The notes under the pieces: generated by a model
Database searches by the model: none
Told to the model about the DNA's origin: nothing
The model's input: only the letters and a program-made list of their open reading frames with translations
Made by a program: the position numbers and the translations under genes
Assembly: GCA_944326465.1 (NCBI GenBank)
Contig: CALVEB010000006.1
Coordinates: forward strand, 1 to 64,000
Length of the DNA: 64,000 bases
Direction: 5' to 3'
DNA from: Candidatus Gastranaerophilales bacterium
Lineage (GTDB): Bacteria; Cyanobacteriota; Vampirovibrionia; Gastranaerophilales; Gastranaerophilaceae
Part shown: positions 23,004 to 31,719 of the stretch, piece after piece
Layout of the letters: each line of letters starts with the position of its first letter
How positions within the stretch are numbered: position 1 is the first letter of the stretch

Positions 23004-24656
23004 CTAATCCGCGACAAGCGATCTTGCAAATTCAATAGACTGTTCGTTAATATCGCCGCCTGCCAGTTCTGCCAGTGCCTTAATCCTGTTATCTCCGGTC
23101 AGCACGTAAACATCAACCTGCGTTTCGTTACTCTGTGATTTCCTTACGTAAAAATGTTTATCTGCCTTTGACGCTATAATCGCTTGATGTGTAATTAAAA
23201 TTATCTGATGATATCTGGCAAGATCAACGATCTCATCAGCCACGCTCTGAGAAGCTTTGCCGGAAATCCCCGTATCTATCTCATCAAAAATAACAGTATT
23301 TATGTCGTCGCTCTGCGCAAAAATTGATTTTATAGCAAGCATTACACGCGAAATCTCTCCGCCTGAGGCAACTTTTGCAAGCGGTTTTAAATCCTCAGAT
23401 ACATTCGTTGATATCATAAATTCAACGTCGTCAATACCGTCAGGAGATAACTCTTTTGGTTTTAAGGCTATTTCAAAACGCGCCTTTGGCAATTCCAGTT
23501 TTTCTAATTTATCCTGAACAAGTGATGATAATACTTTTGCATAATTACTTCTGTTTTCGCTGATTTCTGCGGCCATTGCGTTAAGCTGCTTTTCTGCCTC
23601 AGTAATTTTTGTTTCCAGTTCATCAATATTTTGCGTAGAAAATTCTATTGCAGAAAGTTCCTTCGACAAATCATCATAAGTTTTAAGCACACTTTCTAAA
23701 GTTCCGCCGTATTTGCGTTTCAATTTATCCAGAAGATAAAGCCGTTCCTGAATATTGTTTAACCTCTCGGTATCATTATCCAATTTTTGGCTGTAGTCGC
23801 GCAAATCACTGCCGACTTCCCGTAAATTTTCTATTGCATCTATAAGGCATTGTTCAATAGGTGTTAATTTTTCATCATAAGATGCCGCTTTAGTGACATT
23901 TTGTTTTATTTTTCCGAGAGCCTCCATAATTGAGCCGTCATCACCGTTTATTGCCCAATATGAAGTTCCGGTTAATTCTTTTAACTTTTCTGCATTTTCC
24001 AAAACTTCCAGTTCTGTCTGCAAATCAGTATCTTCTGTTTCGCTTTGAATTTCGGCAGCTTCTATCTCGTTTATCTGGAATTTTAGAAAATCAATTTGCG
24101 ATTCTGTTGTATTTGCTGCTGTTTTTAAATTCTCAAGCTGATTTTTAAACTCCTGATATTGCCTGTAACACTCTTTGTAGCTGTTAAGTTTTTCACCGTA
24201 ACAGTCTTTTGCATAGTTATCAAGAAGTATGATATGCGATTTAGGCTGCATAAAAGAGTATGTCTGGTGCTGGGAATGGATATCAAGAAACAGATTTTTT
24301 AAATGTTTGATAAAATCCTGATTTACGAGAGTGCCGTTTACTCTTGTGCGTACATTATTCGGGGTAATCTCTTTTGAGATAACAATTTCCGTGCCGTAAT
24401 AATCCACTCCGTTTTCTGCAAAAAACTTTTCTACATTGTGCCGGCGGTTTTCTATAGTAAGCTCAATTACAGCTTTTTCCCGACCGGTTTTGATAACTTC
24501 TTTTGACACACGCGGCGCAAAAACAAGATCTATCGCGTTGATAAGAATACTTTTACCAGAACCGGTTTCACCTGTGATCACATTCAGTCCTTCGTGAAAT
24601 TTTGCGGTCAGTTCGTCTATTAAAATATAATCTTTTATTCTTAACTGCTTAATCAT
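23004..24656 (-). CDS. recN: DNA repair ATPase RecN
   Basis: About 550 residues. RecN is an SMC-like protein of double-strand-break repair. Walker A is ITGETGSGKSILINAI near the N-terminus; the central 150-330 region is a coiled coil. The ABC signature is VASGGEISRVMLAIKS and Walker B is TVIFDEIDTGISG, followed by LITHQAIIASKA. I start at the ATG 24656 (MIKQLRIKDYILIDEL), which aligns with family N-termini; the TTG at 24674 is the alternative. TATCCT lies 6 nt before this ATG, and no ribosome-binding site is seen, so it may be leaderless. Confidence 0.95.
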   Translation of the reverse strand: MIKQLRIKDYILIDELTAKFHEGLNVITGETGSGKSILINAIDLVFAPRVSKEVIKTGREKAVIELTIENRRHNVEKFFAENGVDYYGTEIVISKEITPNNVRTRVNGTLVNQDFIKHLKNLFLDIHSQHQTYSFMQPKSHIILLDNYAKDCYGEKLNSYKECYRQYQEFKNQLENLKTAANTTESQIDFLKFQINEIEAAEIQSETEDTDLQTELEVLENAEKLKELTGTSYWAINGDDGSIMEALGKIKQNVTKAASYDEKLTPIEQCLIDAIENLREVGSDLRDYSQKLDNDTERLNNIQERLYLLDKLKRKYGGTLESVLKTYDDLSKELSAIEFSTQNIDELETKITEAEKQLNAMAAEISENRSNYAKVLSSLVQDKLEKLELPKARFEIALKPKELSPDGIDDVEFMISTNVSEDLKPLAKVASGGEISRVMLAIKSIFAQSDDINTVIFDEIDTGISGKASQSVADEIVDLARYHQIILITHQAIIASKADKHFYVRKSQSNETQVDVYVLTGDNRIKALAELAGGDINEQSIEFARSLVAD

Positions 24657-24696
24657 ATTTTCAGGATATCTCAAAAAATAATTTTAAACAATAATT

Positions 24697-26985
24697 TTAA
24701 CGTTTTAATTCAATGATAGAAAATTCTCCGGGCTGCAATTCGCCGAATTCAACATGATTTCCGTCGAGTTTAAGCGGCTGCGAAACATATTCACCATTGA
24801 TAAGAACATATTCATTTTCTACTGAATAATCACAAGGGATTTGAACTGTTTTATTATAAACACTTTTGCCTTCTACAATGTCTTTGTAAGAATTTCCTTC
24901 TTCATCAGTAACATTTGTTTTTTCTGTTGGATATTTGTAGTTAGAAGTTATCAGGAACGCTGTTTTCAGCGGTTCTTTAGTAATTATCCATGATACAAAT
25001 CCGTCATCATCCTGACAGATAATTTGGGCTTCGCCGTCAGTTATAACAGGTTGTGATTTGACAAATTTATCAATTGCATTAAATTTTTCATAAAAATCAA
25101 GGTTATTTTCGCGCGGCATTGAAATTTCTTCGCCTATAACGCTTTCAATTCCGCGTTTGGTGAAGCTTTCATCACCGTCGACATATAACATTGAACGCTG
25201 AGCGTATTTGCCGCCCGGAAGCAATTTGTATTTAAACCATTTATATAAAGCGCCGTCTTCGCCAAGCTGTCCCGGATACTGGTCAATACAGCGAAACTCG
25301 CCGTCTTGATTATTATATGTTTTTAATATTGACAAATAATCAGAATTTTTAAGTGTCAAATTGTAATTTGCGAGATGCTGGTTATCTGCAACGATATTTT
25401 CAGGATTTTTATCGCATTGTGATACAATATCGTTGCCCCAGAGAAGGTCGAAATTCATATCTTCATGGTATTCTTTGAGGAAATCATCCCATAGCATATA
25501 TTCAGCGAGTGTTGCAAAATACGGGATTTCATTTTTCATCATCTTATTCAAATCGCCGAGAACCTTACGCGGTGCGCGGTAGCTTATCGGAGTACCATCT
25601 TTTTCTGAAACTTTATCGACAATATGATCAATGTGGTCAACACGGAATCCGTCAAAATTATAGTCTTTTTGCAGTGTTTTCATTGCATTCAGGAAAAAGT
25701 CTATTACATCTTTGTTGTAAGTTCCGTTTTCAAGGTTTACAAAATAATACGGGGTCTGACAATCCAAATTTGCGAATTCGGTTACATCTTCACCTTTGTA
25801 ATCGTAATGTTTAAATGTCGGATATCCGCCGCATTCACTCATCTTGTCGTAAACAGGAACACCTGCAGAACACCATGCCCCGCCCGGAGCCGGCCATAAT
25901 CCGGTTTTTATAAGTTCCTGTATTATATCTATATGTTTAGTTATATCCTGTTCTTCTAGCTTTTTATTTGAATTAACTTCTTCAATTCTTGAGACGATTT
26001 CTTTTACGCGTTTATGTAATTTTTGCTGCAGAGGTAATTCAAGCATTTTATTTGATAAGTCTTTTTTCACTTCTGCCATTTTTTCATCGAACATTTCGAA
26101 AAGTTTTTTATAATGTTCGCTTAGATCTCCGAGGCAGCCCTGCTGCGCCTGACGATAGATTCTTTTTATTAATTCTGTATCGTCGCTATCGTATTCAGGT
26201 GACAGATCAGATGCTGTTTTTTCTATGGCTTCGTCAATTTTTATATTAAGCTCATTAATATCATACCAGCGCGCGATATGCGGATTAGCAAGGACTGCTT
26301 TAGAAAATCTTCCGGTTTGAGGCAAAATATCGTAGATAACCGGATGCCCCGCAAGCTGCGCCATCGTAATAAATGTTTGCACTTGCTGTTTTGCATCCAT
26401 ATCAGTCAAACCTTTGAGTTCCAGATCTAAAAGGTTTTCGCTGACTTCGGTACTTTTCGGAAGATAAGCACAGCCGAATTCACGCGGGTGAAACGGTATT
26501 AAATAAATTGTTGTATTCAAAATATTATTTTCAATATTACCTGTCGGAAGGATAAGAAGCTGTTTCAGCCAGTCAAAAAATTTGCCGGTATCTTTGGACT
26601 TATTTCCGTTTCCGAGGCCTGCAAGGTTAATGAGTTTTATATTATGGCCTTCACGCTTAATCCAGTCTGAATTTTTTATATTATTTCTGGCAAGAACACT
26701 TGTTTTGTCTGTATCAAATACAAATTTTCCGTCTTTAAATATACCGTTTTGAATCCATTTTATCTGAAGTCCGAATAGTGTTTCCGCATTTGTCAATTCT
26801 TCCAGAGCTTTTATGTGCGGGTATGGCAAATATCCGTTTGTTTCTATCAGATCGGACAATTCTTTTTTGCGCCCATCCGGAATACTTTCAATATCGTATT
26901 TTTCAACAAGTTTTGAATAGATTCTGTTTAATTGTTCGCATTTGTTTGTTTTAGTTTCTTTTTTGCCGAAAATAAAATTTAACAT
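24697..26985 (-). CDS. Alpha-amylase-family (GH13-like) glycoside enzyme
   Basis: 762 residues from the ATG at 26985, preceded by GAGGGAT; the longer frame to 27090 adds an AT-rich pseudo-hydrophobic tail and is rejected. The GH13 core is visible: DGFRVDHIDHIVD (region II, catalytic Asp nucleophile, about residue 455) and PYFATLAEYMLWDD (acid/base Glu in LAEYM). A C-terminal beta-sandwich ends LQPGEFSIIELKR. No signal peptide, so it acts in the cytoplasm, probably on glycogen or an alpha-glucoside. The N-terminal 200 residues are not a family I recognise. It lies 22 bp after recN in the opposite sense of reading order, i.e. upstream of recN on the same strand, so the two may be co-transcribed. 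Confidence 0.8.
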   Translation of the reverse strand: MLNFIFGKKETKTNKCEQLNRIYSKLVEKYDIESIPDGRKKELSDLIETNGYLPYPHIKALEELTNAETLFGLQIKWIQNGIFKDGKFVFDTDKTSVLARNNIKNSDWIKREGHNIKLINLAGLGNGNKSKDTGKFFDWLKQLLILPTGNIENNILNTTIYLIPFHPREFGCAYLPKSTEVSENLLDLELKGLTDMDAKQQVQTFITMAQLAGHPVIYDILPQTGRFSKAVLANPHIARWYDINELNIKIDEAIEKTASDLSPEYDSDDTELIKRIYRQAQQGCLGDLSEHYKKLFEMFDEKMAEVKKDLSNKMLELPLQQKLHKRVKEIVSRIEEVNSNKKLEEQDITKHIDIIQELIKTGLWPAPGGAWCSAGVPVYDKMSECGGYPTFKHYDYKGEDVTEFANLDCQTPYYFVNLENGTYNKDVIDFFLNAMKTLQKDYNFDGFRVDHIDHIVDKVSEKDGTPISYRAPRKVLGDLNKMMKNEIPYFATLAEYMLWDDFLKEYHEDMNFDLLWGNDIVSQCDKNPENIVADNQHLANYNLTLKNSDYLSILKTYNNQDGEFRCIDQYPGQLGEDGALYKWFKYKLLPGGKYAQRSMLYVDGDESFTKRGIESVIGEEISMPRENNLDFYEKFNAIDKFVKSQPVITDGEAQIICQDDDGFVSWIITKEPLKTAFLITSNYKYPTEKTNVTDEEGNSYKDIVEGKSVYNKTVQIPCDYSVENEYVLINGEYVSQPLKLDGNHVEFGELQPGEFSIIELKR

Positions 26986-27176
26986 TGCATATCCCTCAAC
27001 CGTAATACTATCTCTAATAATTATTATAGCATAATCAATAATAAATGTCATATAAATAATAATTGTATACAATACAATAATTATAGCCATATGGGTAATG
27101 GATTAATTCTTATTGGTATCCTTTAATAGTTATTGTAGAGGGGAATAGAAATATTCCATAAAATAAGGGGGCTTCC
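26986..27176. promoter_or_regulatory. Divergent regulatory region with operator-like palindrome
   Basis: Contains the perfect 12-bp palindrome ATTGTATACAAT (27062-27073) midway between the GH13 gene and the response regulator. A hairpin GGAATA GAAA TATTCC (27142-27157) would fall in the 5' leader of the regulator mRNA. A TATAAT-like box on the minus strand (near 27025) faces the GH13 gene. Confidence 0.5.
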
Positions 27177-27866
27177 ATGGAGGACAAAAATTCAAAAGGA
27201 AATCAAAAGGTAATCAAAATTGTAATCGTTGAGGATTTCAAGTTAACGCGGGTGGGGCTGCGTTGTGCTTTGAATGCCAATGATGACATGGAGGTGGTTG
27301 CAGAATCAGAAAATGCAATTGATGGTGTAAAATATGTAGAACGGTACAGACCTGATGTTGTATTAATGGACTTAGGTCTGCCGGGCATGAACGGTATTGA
27401 GGCGATGATTAAAATTAAAGAATTTGCACCTGAAACAAAAATTATTGCATTAACATCTCATGACAGAGCAGAAGAAGTTGTGGCGGCACTAAGTTCCGGC
27501 GCAAGTGCATATTGTCTCAAAGATATTGATCCGCAAAAGCTTGCTGATGTCGTAAGAGATGTATCTATAGGTGTATGCTGGATAGACCCTGTTGTGGCGC
27601 AGCTTGCACTAAATTCGTTCCCGAAAGTAGAAAATGTAGGCTTTCTGCCTAACAAATCACAATCAGAAGGCCGTGTGCCGCTGACCGAGAGAGAATTTGA
27701 AGTATTGAAACATCTTGTATCAGGAAAAAGTAATACAGAAATTGCTAAAGAATTAATTGTAAGTGTTCATACAGCCAAGGCGCATGTATGTTCAATCTTA
27801 CAAAAAATGTGTGTTAATGACCGCGTTCAAGCCGCGGTAAAAGCGGTAAAAGAAGGCATGGTATAA
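27177..27866 (+). CDS. NarL/FixJ-family response regulator
   Basis: 229 residues. The receiver domain (about 13-135) has the acidic pair ED (19-20), the phosphoacceptor Asp in VVLMDLGLPGMNG (residue 65), Thr/Ser in IALTSHD and Lys in YCLKDI. The LuxR-type output domain (about 165-228) reads LTEREFEVLKHLVSGKSNTE and ELIVSVHTAKAHVCSILQKM. No histidine kinase is adjacent, so it is an orphan here. A ribosome-binding site AAGGGGG precedes the ATG. A terminator directly follows. Confidence 0.95.
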   Translation: MEDKNSKGNQKVIKIVIVEDFKLTRVGLRCALNANDDMEVVAESENAIDGVKYVERYRPDVVLMDLGLPGMNGIEAMIKIKEFAPETKIIALTSHDRAEEVVAALSSGASAYCLKDIDPQKLADVVRDVSIGVCWIDPVVAQLALNSFPKVENVGFLPNKSQSEGRVPLTEREFEVLKHLVSGKSNTEIAKELIVSVHTAKAHVCSILQKMCVNDRVQAAVKAVKEGMV

Positions 27867-27867
27867 G

Positions 27868-27895
27868 AAAGAGGCTCTTATTGAGCCTCTTTTTA
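27868..27895 (+). terminator. Terminator of the response regulator
   Basis: AGAGGCTC (27870-27877) pairs with GAGCCTCT (27883-27890), 5-base loop, then TTTTTA. It starts right after the stop codon. Confidence 0.9.
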
Positions 27896-27989
27896 TAGCT
27901 GAAATTTCTGAATATATTGCTTGATCTTTAATTCACCATGCCGCACTGATTAAAGTTCTCAGGTGCGTGTAAATAATTTTATTTTGTCG

Positions 27990-27995
27990 TATAAT
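27990..27995 (+). promoter_or_regulatory. -10 box of leaderless alr
   Basis: TATAAT exactly 6 nt before the ATG at 28002, with no ribosome-binding site in between. Confidence 0.6.
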
Positions 27996-28001
27996 TATGA
28001 T

Positions 28002-29126
28002 ATGAAAAACATGCGGCAAACTAATATCAACACGCACAGAGATGCATGGGTTGAGATCAATCTGGAAAATTTAACAAATAATATAAAAGAAATCAAGAAG
28101 AATGTACCTCAGGGTAACAAGCTCCTTGCTGTTGTAAAGGCTGATGCCTACGGCCACGGGGCTGTTATGCTGGCTCCGACACTTCTGGCATCAGGGGCTG
28201 ATATGCTGGGGGTTGCCTCTATTGATGAAGGCGTTGATTTAAGAGAGGCTAAAATCAATGCTGAAATTCTTGTTCTCGGTGCTGTTCCTGTTTGGGCTGT
28301 TGAAAGTGCAGTTAAGGCCGATCTTTCAATATCTGTTTTTTCACGTGAACATCTTGCCGCATGCCGGCAGGCTTATGAGCGTACAGGAATAAAGCCAAAA
28401 GTTCATATAAAATTAGATACCGGCATGAACAGAATAGGTGTATCTGTTGATGATGCTGTAGAATTTATCAAAGATGCACAAAAACTTGATTTTATAAATC
28501 TGCAAGGTATATTCACACATCTTGCGTCAGCAGAAGAACGCGATGAAACTCAAATACAAATTAATAAATGGAATAATGTAATTTCACAAATAAATACAGA
28601 TGGTTTGCTGCTGCATATTTTGAATACAGCCGGCGGAATGAGTTATGATGTTCCTAATTCCAATATGCGTCGTGCCGGCATAGCTCTTTACGGATTATAT
28701 CCGGACTTGCCGCCTGACGGTAAAGTTATCAGACCTGAACTTAAACAAATATTGTCGCTCAAAGGCCGTATTGTTAACATACACACGGCAAAAGACGGCG
28801 AAGGTGTAAGTTACGGGCACACATACCGAGCAAAAGGCGATCGTATAATAGCGACCATTCCTATTGGATATGCAGACGGTGTTCCGCGTATTCTGTCTAA
28901 CAAAATTTGCGGAGTATTGAACGGACATTCTGTTCCGCAGGTCGGGAATATAACAATGGATCAAATGATGTTTGATATAACCGGTGTTGATGCTGATCTG
29001 GGTGATGTAATAACACTTCTGGATGAAGATCATTCAATTGATAACTGGGCAAATCTCGCCAATACAATTAGTTATGAACTGACATGCGGTTTAAAAGTCC
29101 GGCTTCCGCGAATATATACACGCTAA
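28002..29126 (+). CDS. alr: Alanine racemase
   Basis: 374 residues from the ATG at 28002; an upstream ATG at 27963 is in frame but precedes the -10 box. Alr makes D-alanine for peptidoglycan using pyridoxal phosphate. The PLP lysine is in LLAVVKADAYGHGA, the second catalytic Tyr in GEGVSYGHTYRA, and GMNRIGV, NTAGGMSYDVPNSNMRRAGIALYG and GNITMDQMM are conserved blocks. The likely mRNA starts at the ATG. The lpd-like gene follows after 16 bp and is probably co-transcribed. Confidence 0.96.
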   Translation: MKNMRQTNINTHRDAWVEINLENLTNNIKEIKKNVPQGNKLLAVVKADAYGHGAVMLAPTLLASGADMLGVASIDEGVDLREAKINAEILVLGAVPVWAVESAVKADLSISVFSREHLAACRQAYERTGIKPKVHIKLDTGMNRIGVSVDDAVEFIKDAQKLDFINLQGIFTHLASAEERDETQIQINKWNNVISQINTDGLLLHILNTAGGMSYDVPNSNMRRAGIALYGLYPDLPPDGKVIRPELKQILSLKGRIVNIHTAKDGEGVSYGHTYRAKGDRIIATIPIGYADGVPRILSNKICGVLNGHSVPQVGNITMDQMMFDITGVDADLGDVITLLDEDHSIDNWANLANTISYELTCGLKVRLPRIYTR

Positions 29127-29142
29127 AACACGGGGTGAAATT

Positions 29143-30381
29143 ATGTCTGAAATTTTTGATTTAGGAATAATCGGTGCAGGGCCTGCCGGCTATACAGCAG
29201 CACTCCATGCAGCAGCTTGCGGTTTAAGTGTTGTAATGTTTGAAAAAGATATGATTGGCGGTGTCTGCCTTAACCGCGGCTGTATCCCGACAAAAACAAT
29301 TCTTCACTCTGCTGAATTGTATAAACAGCTAAAATCCTCGCAAGAATTAGGCATTTATGCTGAAAAGCTTGAATATGATTTTTCTAAAATTATTGAACAT
29401 AAAAATAATACCGTTGCCAGACTCCGCAAAGGATTAGAACTTGCGCTCAAAAATGCAAAAGTCCAAATAGTTAATGCAAAAGCCGAATTACTCGATAAAA
29501 ATACGATTAAAGCAGATGACAAAATTTACAATTGCAAAAAAACAATTGTTGCAGCGGGTTCTGAGCCTAAAAGTCTTACCGGACTTGAATATGATCATAA
29601 ATTTATTTTAAATTCCGATGACATACTCAACTTAAAAGAATTACCTGAAAGCATTTTGATAATTGGCTCCGGCGCAATCGGAGTTGAATGGGCAAGAATT
29701 CTTGCGGCTTTCGGTGTTGAAGTAACGGTTTTAGAGGCGGCCGATAGACTTCTGCCTCTTGCTGATGCAGAAATATCCAGAAGGATTGAGCGAATTTTTA
29801 AGTCTGAAAAAATAAAATTTTATACGTCAACAACTGTTGAAAAAACTGCCGGAGAAAAAATTTATCTTTCTAATGAAAAAGAGTTCACTGCCAAAAAAAT
29901 TCTTGTTGCAATTGGACGTACCCCTTGCATTAAACAGAAAAAGGAAGGCGTTTTGTATATCGGGGATGTATGCGGTGAAATACAGTTGGCGCACTTTGCC
30001 ATAAAACAGGCCATTGCTGAAGTTAGAGGAATACCGTTTAATAAATTCTATGTCCCGTCAGTTGTGTATGGCTGTCCTGAAATCGCATGGGTTGGAAAGC
30101 GCGAACAGGATTTGCAAGAAGGTACATATCAAAAAGTTACACTGCCGGTTTCTGCGCTCGGCAAATCACATTGTGACAACTGTATTGACGGAATAATCAA
30201 AATCCTTGTTCAAGATGACAAGATAGTCGGAGCACATATTGTTTCCAAAGAAGCATCAGCTCTGATACAACAAATTTTAATAGCCATGCAAAACGAAATT
30301 CCGGTCGATAAATTAAAGGAACTTTGTTTTGCGCATCCGACATATTCAGAAGGTATTTTTGAGTGTCTTTTTAGAATATAA
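29143..30381 (+). CDS. lpdA: Dihydrolipoyl dehydrogenase-like flavoprotein, shortened
   Basis: 412 residues, against about 450-470 usual for E3. The FAD-binding GAGPAGYTAALHAA, redox disulfide GGVCLNRGCIPTKT, NAD-binding GSGAIGVEWARILAAFG and the C-terminal HPTYSEG (His-Glu pair) are intact. The deficit lies between GRTPCIKQ and VLYIGDV, where the usual strand-turn-strand is missing, which is a real internal shortening. E3 oxidises lipoamide in 2-oxoacid dehydrogenase or glycine cleavage systems. lipA lies 400 bp downstream. GGGGTGAA precedes the ATG. Confidence 0.88.
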   Translation: MSEIFDLGIIGAGPAGYTAALHAAACGLSVVMFEKDMIGGVCLNRGCIPTKTILHSAELYKQLKSSQELGIYAEKLEYDFSKIIEHKNNTVARLRKGLELALKNAKVQIVNAKAELLDKNTIKADDKIYNCKKTIVAAGSEPKSLTGLEYDHKFILNSDDILNLKELPESILIIGSGAIGVEWARILAAFGVEVTVLEAADRLLPLADAEISRRIERIFKSEKIKFYTSTTVEKTAGEKIYLSNEKEFTAKKILVAIGRTPCIKQKKEGVLYIGDVCGEIQLAHFAIKQAIAEVRGIPFNKFYVPSVVYGCPEIAWVGKREQDLQEGTYQKVTLPVSALGKSHCDNCIDGIIKILVQDDKIVGAHIVSKEASALIQQILIAMQNEIPVDKLKELCFAHPTYSEGIFECLFRI

Positions 30382-30404
30382 AAACGGACTAAAAAGTCCG
30401 TTTT
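30381..30404. terminator. Bidirectional terminator
   Basis: AAAACGGACT (30381-30390) and AGTCCGTTTT (30395-30404) around a 4-base loop, with A and T runs on each side. It lies between the convergent lpd and small secreted protein genes. Confidence 0.9.
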
Positions 30405-30410
30405 AAAGTC

Positions 30411-30698
30411 TTATTGAATACCACCGGTAAAGCCGTAATCCGGACGGCCAAAATCCCAGTATGTATTAGATTGGCTTGCTCCTGTTCCGGAAAAACCTTT
30501 ACGTTTATATTTAACTTTTTGTTTCTTCTGTTTTTTCGTATCCTGCGTTGTAACAGTTGTTGTTACCTCTTTCGGGGTATCATCCTCAACATATTGGCCT
30601 GTTGGTGTAAGATCATATTCAAAATAATTTCTGTCAAGCACTGCATAACTTGCCGGTGCTAAACATAATAAACATAAAATAACTAAAATTTTCTTCAT
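30411..30698 (-). CDS. Small exported protein of unknown function
   Basis: 95 residues. The signal peptide MKKILVILCLLCLAPASYA (cleavage after about residue 19) is clear. The mature part is polar: LDRNYFEYDLTPTGQYVEDD, a Thr-rich stretch, a Lys-rich KKQKKQKVKYKRKGF block and a Gly/aromatic tail. No family is recognised. It is convergent with lpd and divergent from lipA. Confidence 0.75.
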   Translation of the reverse strand: MKKILVILCLLCLAPASYAVLDRNYFEYDLTPTGQYVEDDTPKEVTTTVTTQDTKKQKKQKVKYKRKGFSGTGASQSNTYWDFGRPDYGFTGGIQ

Positions 30699-30792
30699 AA
30701 CAGATTCCTTTTACTTATATTTTACCCGTTTTTTTATAAAAATGCAACATTTTTTTAAAATTGAAGTATAATTTTCTTAAAAAGAGGGAAAA

Positions 30793-31635
30793 ATGAGAGA
30801 AAGATTACCGGAATATTTAAAGCGACCAATAATAGATACGGAGAAAACGCGGACAGTCCGCCGGATTTTAAAGACGAATTGCCTGAACACCGTGTGTGAA
30901 AATGCCCGCTGTCCAAACAAAAATGAATGCTATACAAAAAATACCGCAACATTTCTTATTATGGGAAATGTCTGCACAAGGAACTGCCGTTATTGCAATA
31001 TAGAATGTTCAAAACCCGAACCGCTTGATATTACGGAACCTTTACATATTGCAAAAGCTGTTAAAGAATTAGGTTTAAAATATACAGTTATAACATCTGT
31101 AACGCGTGATGACCTGCCGGACGGCGGTGCAGAACATTTTGCTAATTGTATATATGAAATAAAAAAGCTTACACCTGATGTTAAAATAGAAATCTTAACG
31201 CCTGATTTTAAAGGAGATAAAGCGGCATTAGACACCATTATAAATGCGCAGCCCGATGTTTTTAATCACAACATAGAAACAGTGCGGTCAGTTTTTAAAA
31301 CAGCCAGACCACAGGCTAATTATGAACGCTCATTAGATGTATTAAAATATATCAAAATGAACAGCAATATTTTAACGAAATCCGGACTGATGATAGGGCT
31401 TGGTGAAACTTTTGAACAGATAGGAGAAACACTTAACGATTTAAGAAATGTTGGCTGTGATATTTTAACTGTCGGGCAATATATACAGCCTTCAAAAGAG
31501 CATCTTGCGGTTGAAAAATATTATAAACCGGAGGAATATGAAATATTAATAGACATGGCAAAAGCGGCCGGATTTAAGCATTATCAGATCGGCCCGCTTG
31601 TGAGAAGCTCCTACCGCGCAGCCGACATACTATAA
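30793..31635 (+). CDS. lipA: Lipoyl synthase
   Basis: 280 residues, normal. LipA inserts two sulfurs into octanoyl groups on lipoate-dependent proteins. Two iron-sulfur sites are present: CENARCPNKNEC (auxiliary cluster) and CTRNCRYC (radical SAM cluster). PDGGAEHFA, VFNHNIETV, and the C-terminal VRSSYRA (the Ser that ligates the auxiliary cluster) are conserved. TATAAT (30767-30772) and AGAGGGAAA precede the ATG. The lpd-like gene nearby fits a lipoate theme. Confidence 0.97.
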   Translation: MRERLPEYLKRPIIDTEKTRTVRRILKTNCLNTVCENARCPNKNECYTKNTATFLIMGNVCTRNCRYCNIECSKPEPLDITEPLHIAKAVKELGLKYTVITSVTRDDLPDGGAEHFANCIYEIKKLTPDVKIEILTPDFKGDKAALDTIINAQPDVFNHNIETVRSVFKTARPQANYERSLDVLKYIKMNSNILTKSGLMIGLGETFEQIGETLNDLRNVGCDILTVGQYIQPSKEHLAVEKYYKPEEYEILIDMAKAAGFKHYQIGPLVRSSYRAADIL

Positions 31636-31719
31636 AAGAGCACTCTTTGTCTGCCCCTCTTTACAAGTGGCTTTTAGCCGGTATAATTTAATCAGTTGAA
31701 AGAAAATTAAAGGCGGAAT

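Noticed and set aside
26986-27090. Hydrophobic N-terminal extension of the GH13 enzyme
   Set aside because: It is translated AT-rich promoter DNA; the ATG at 26985 has a ribosome-binding site and fits the protein.
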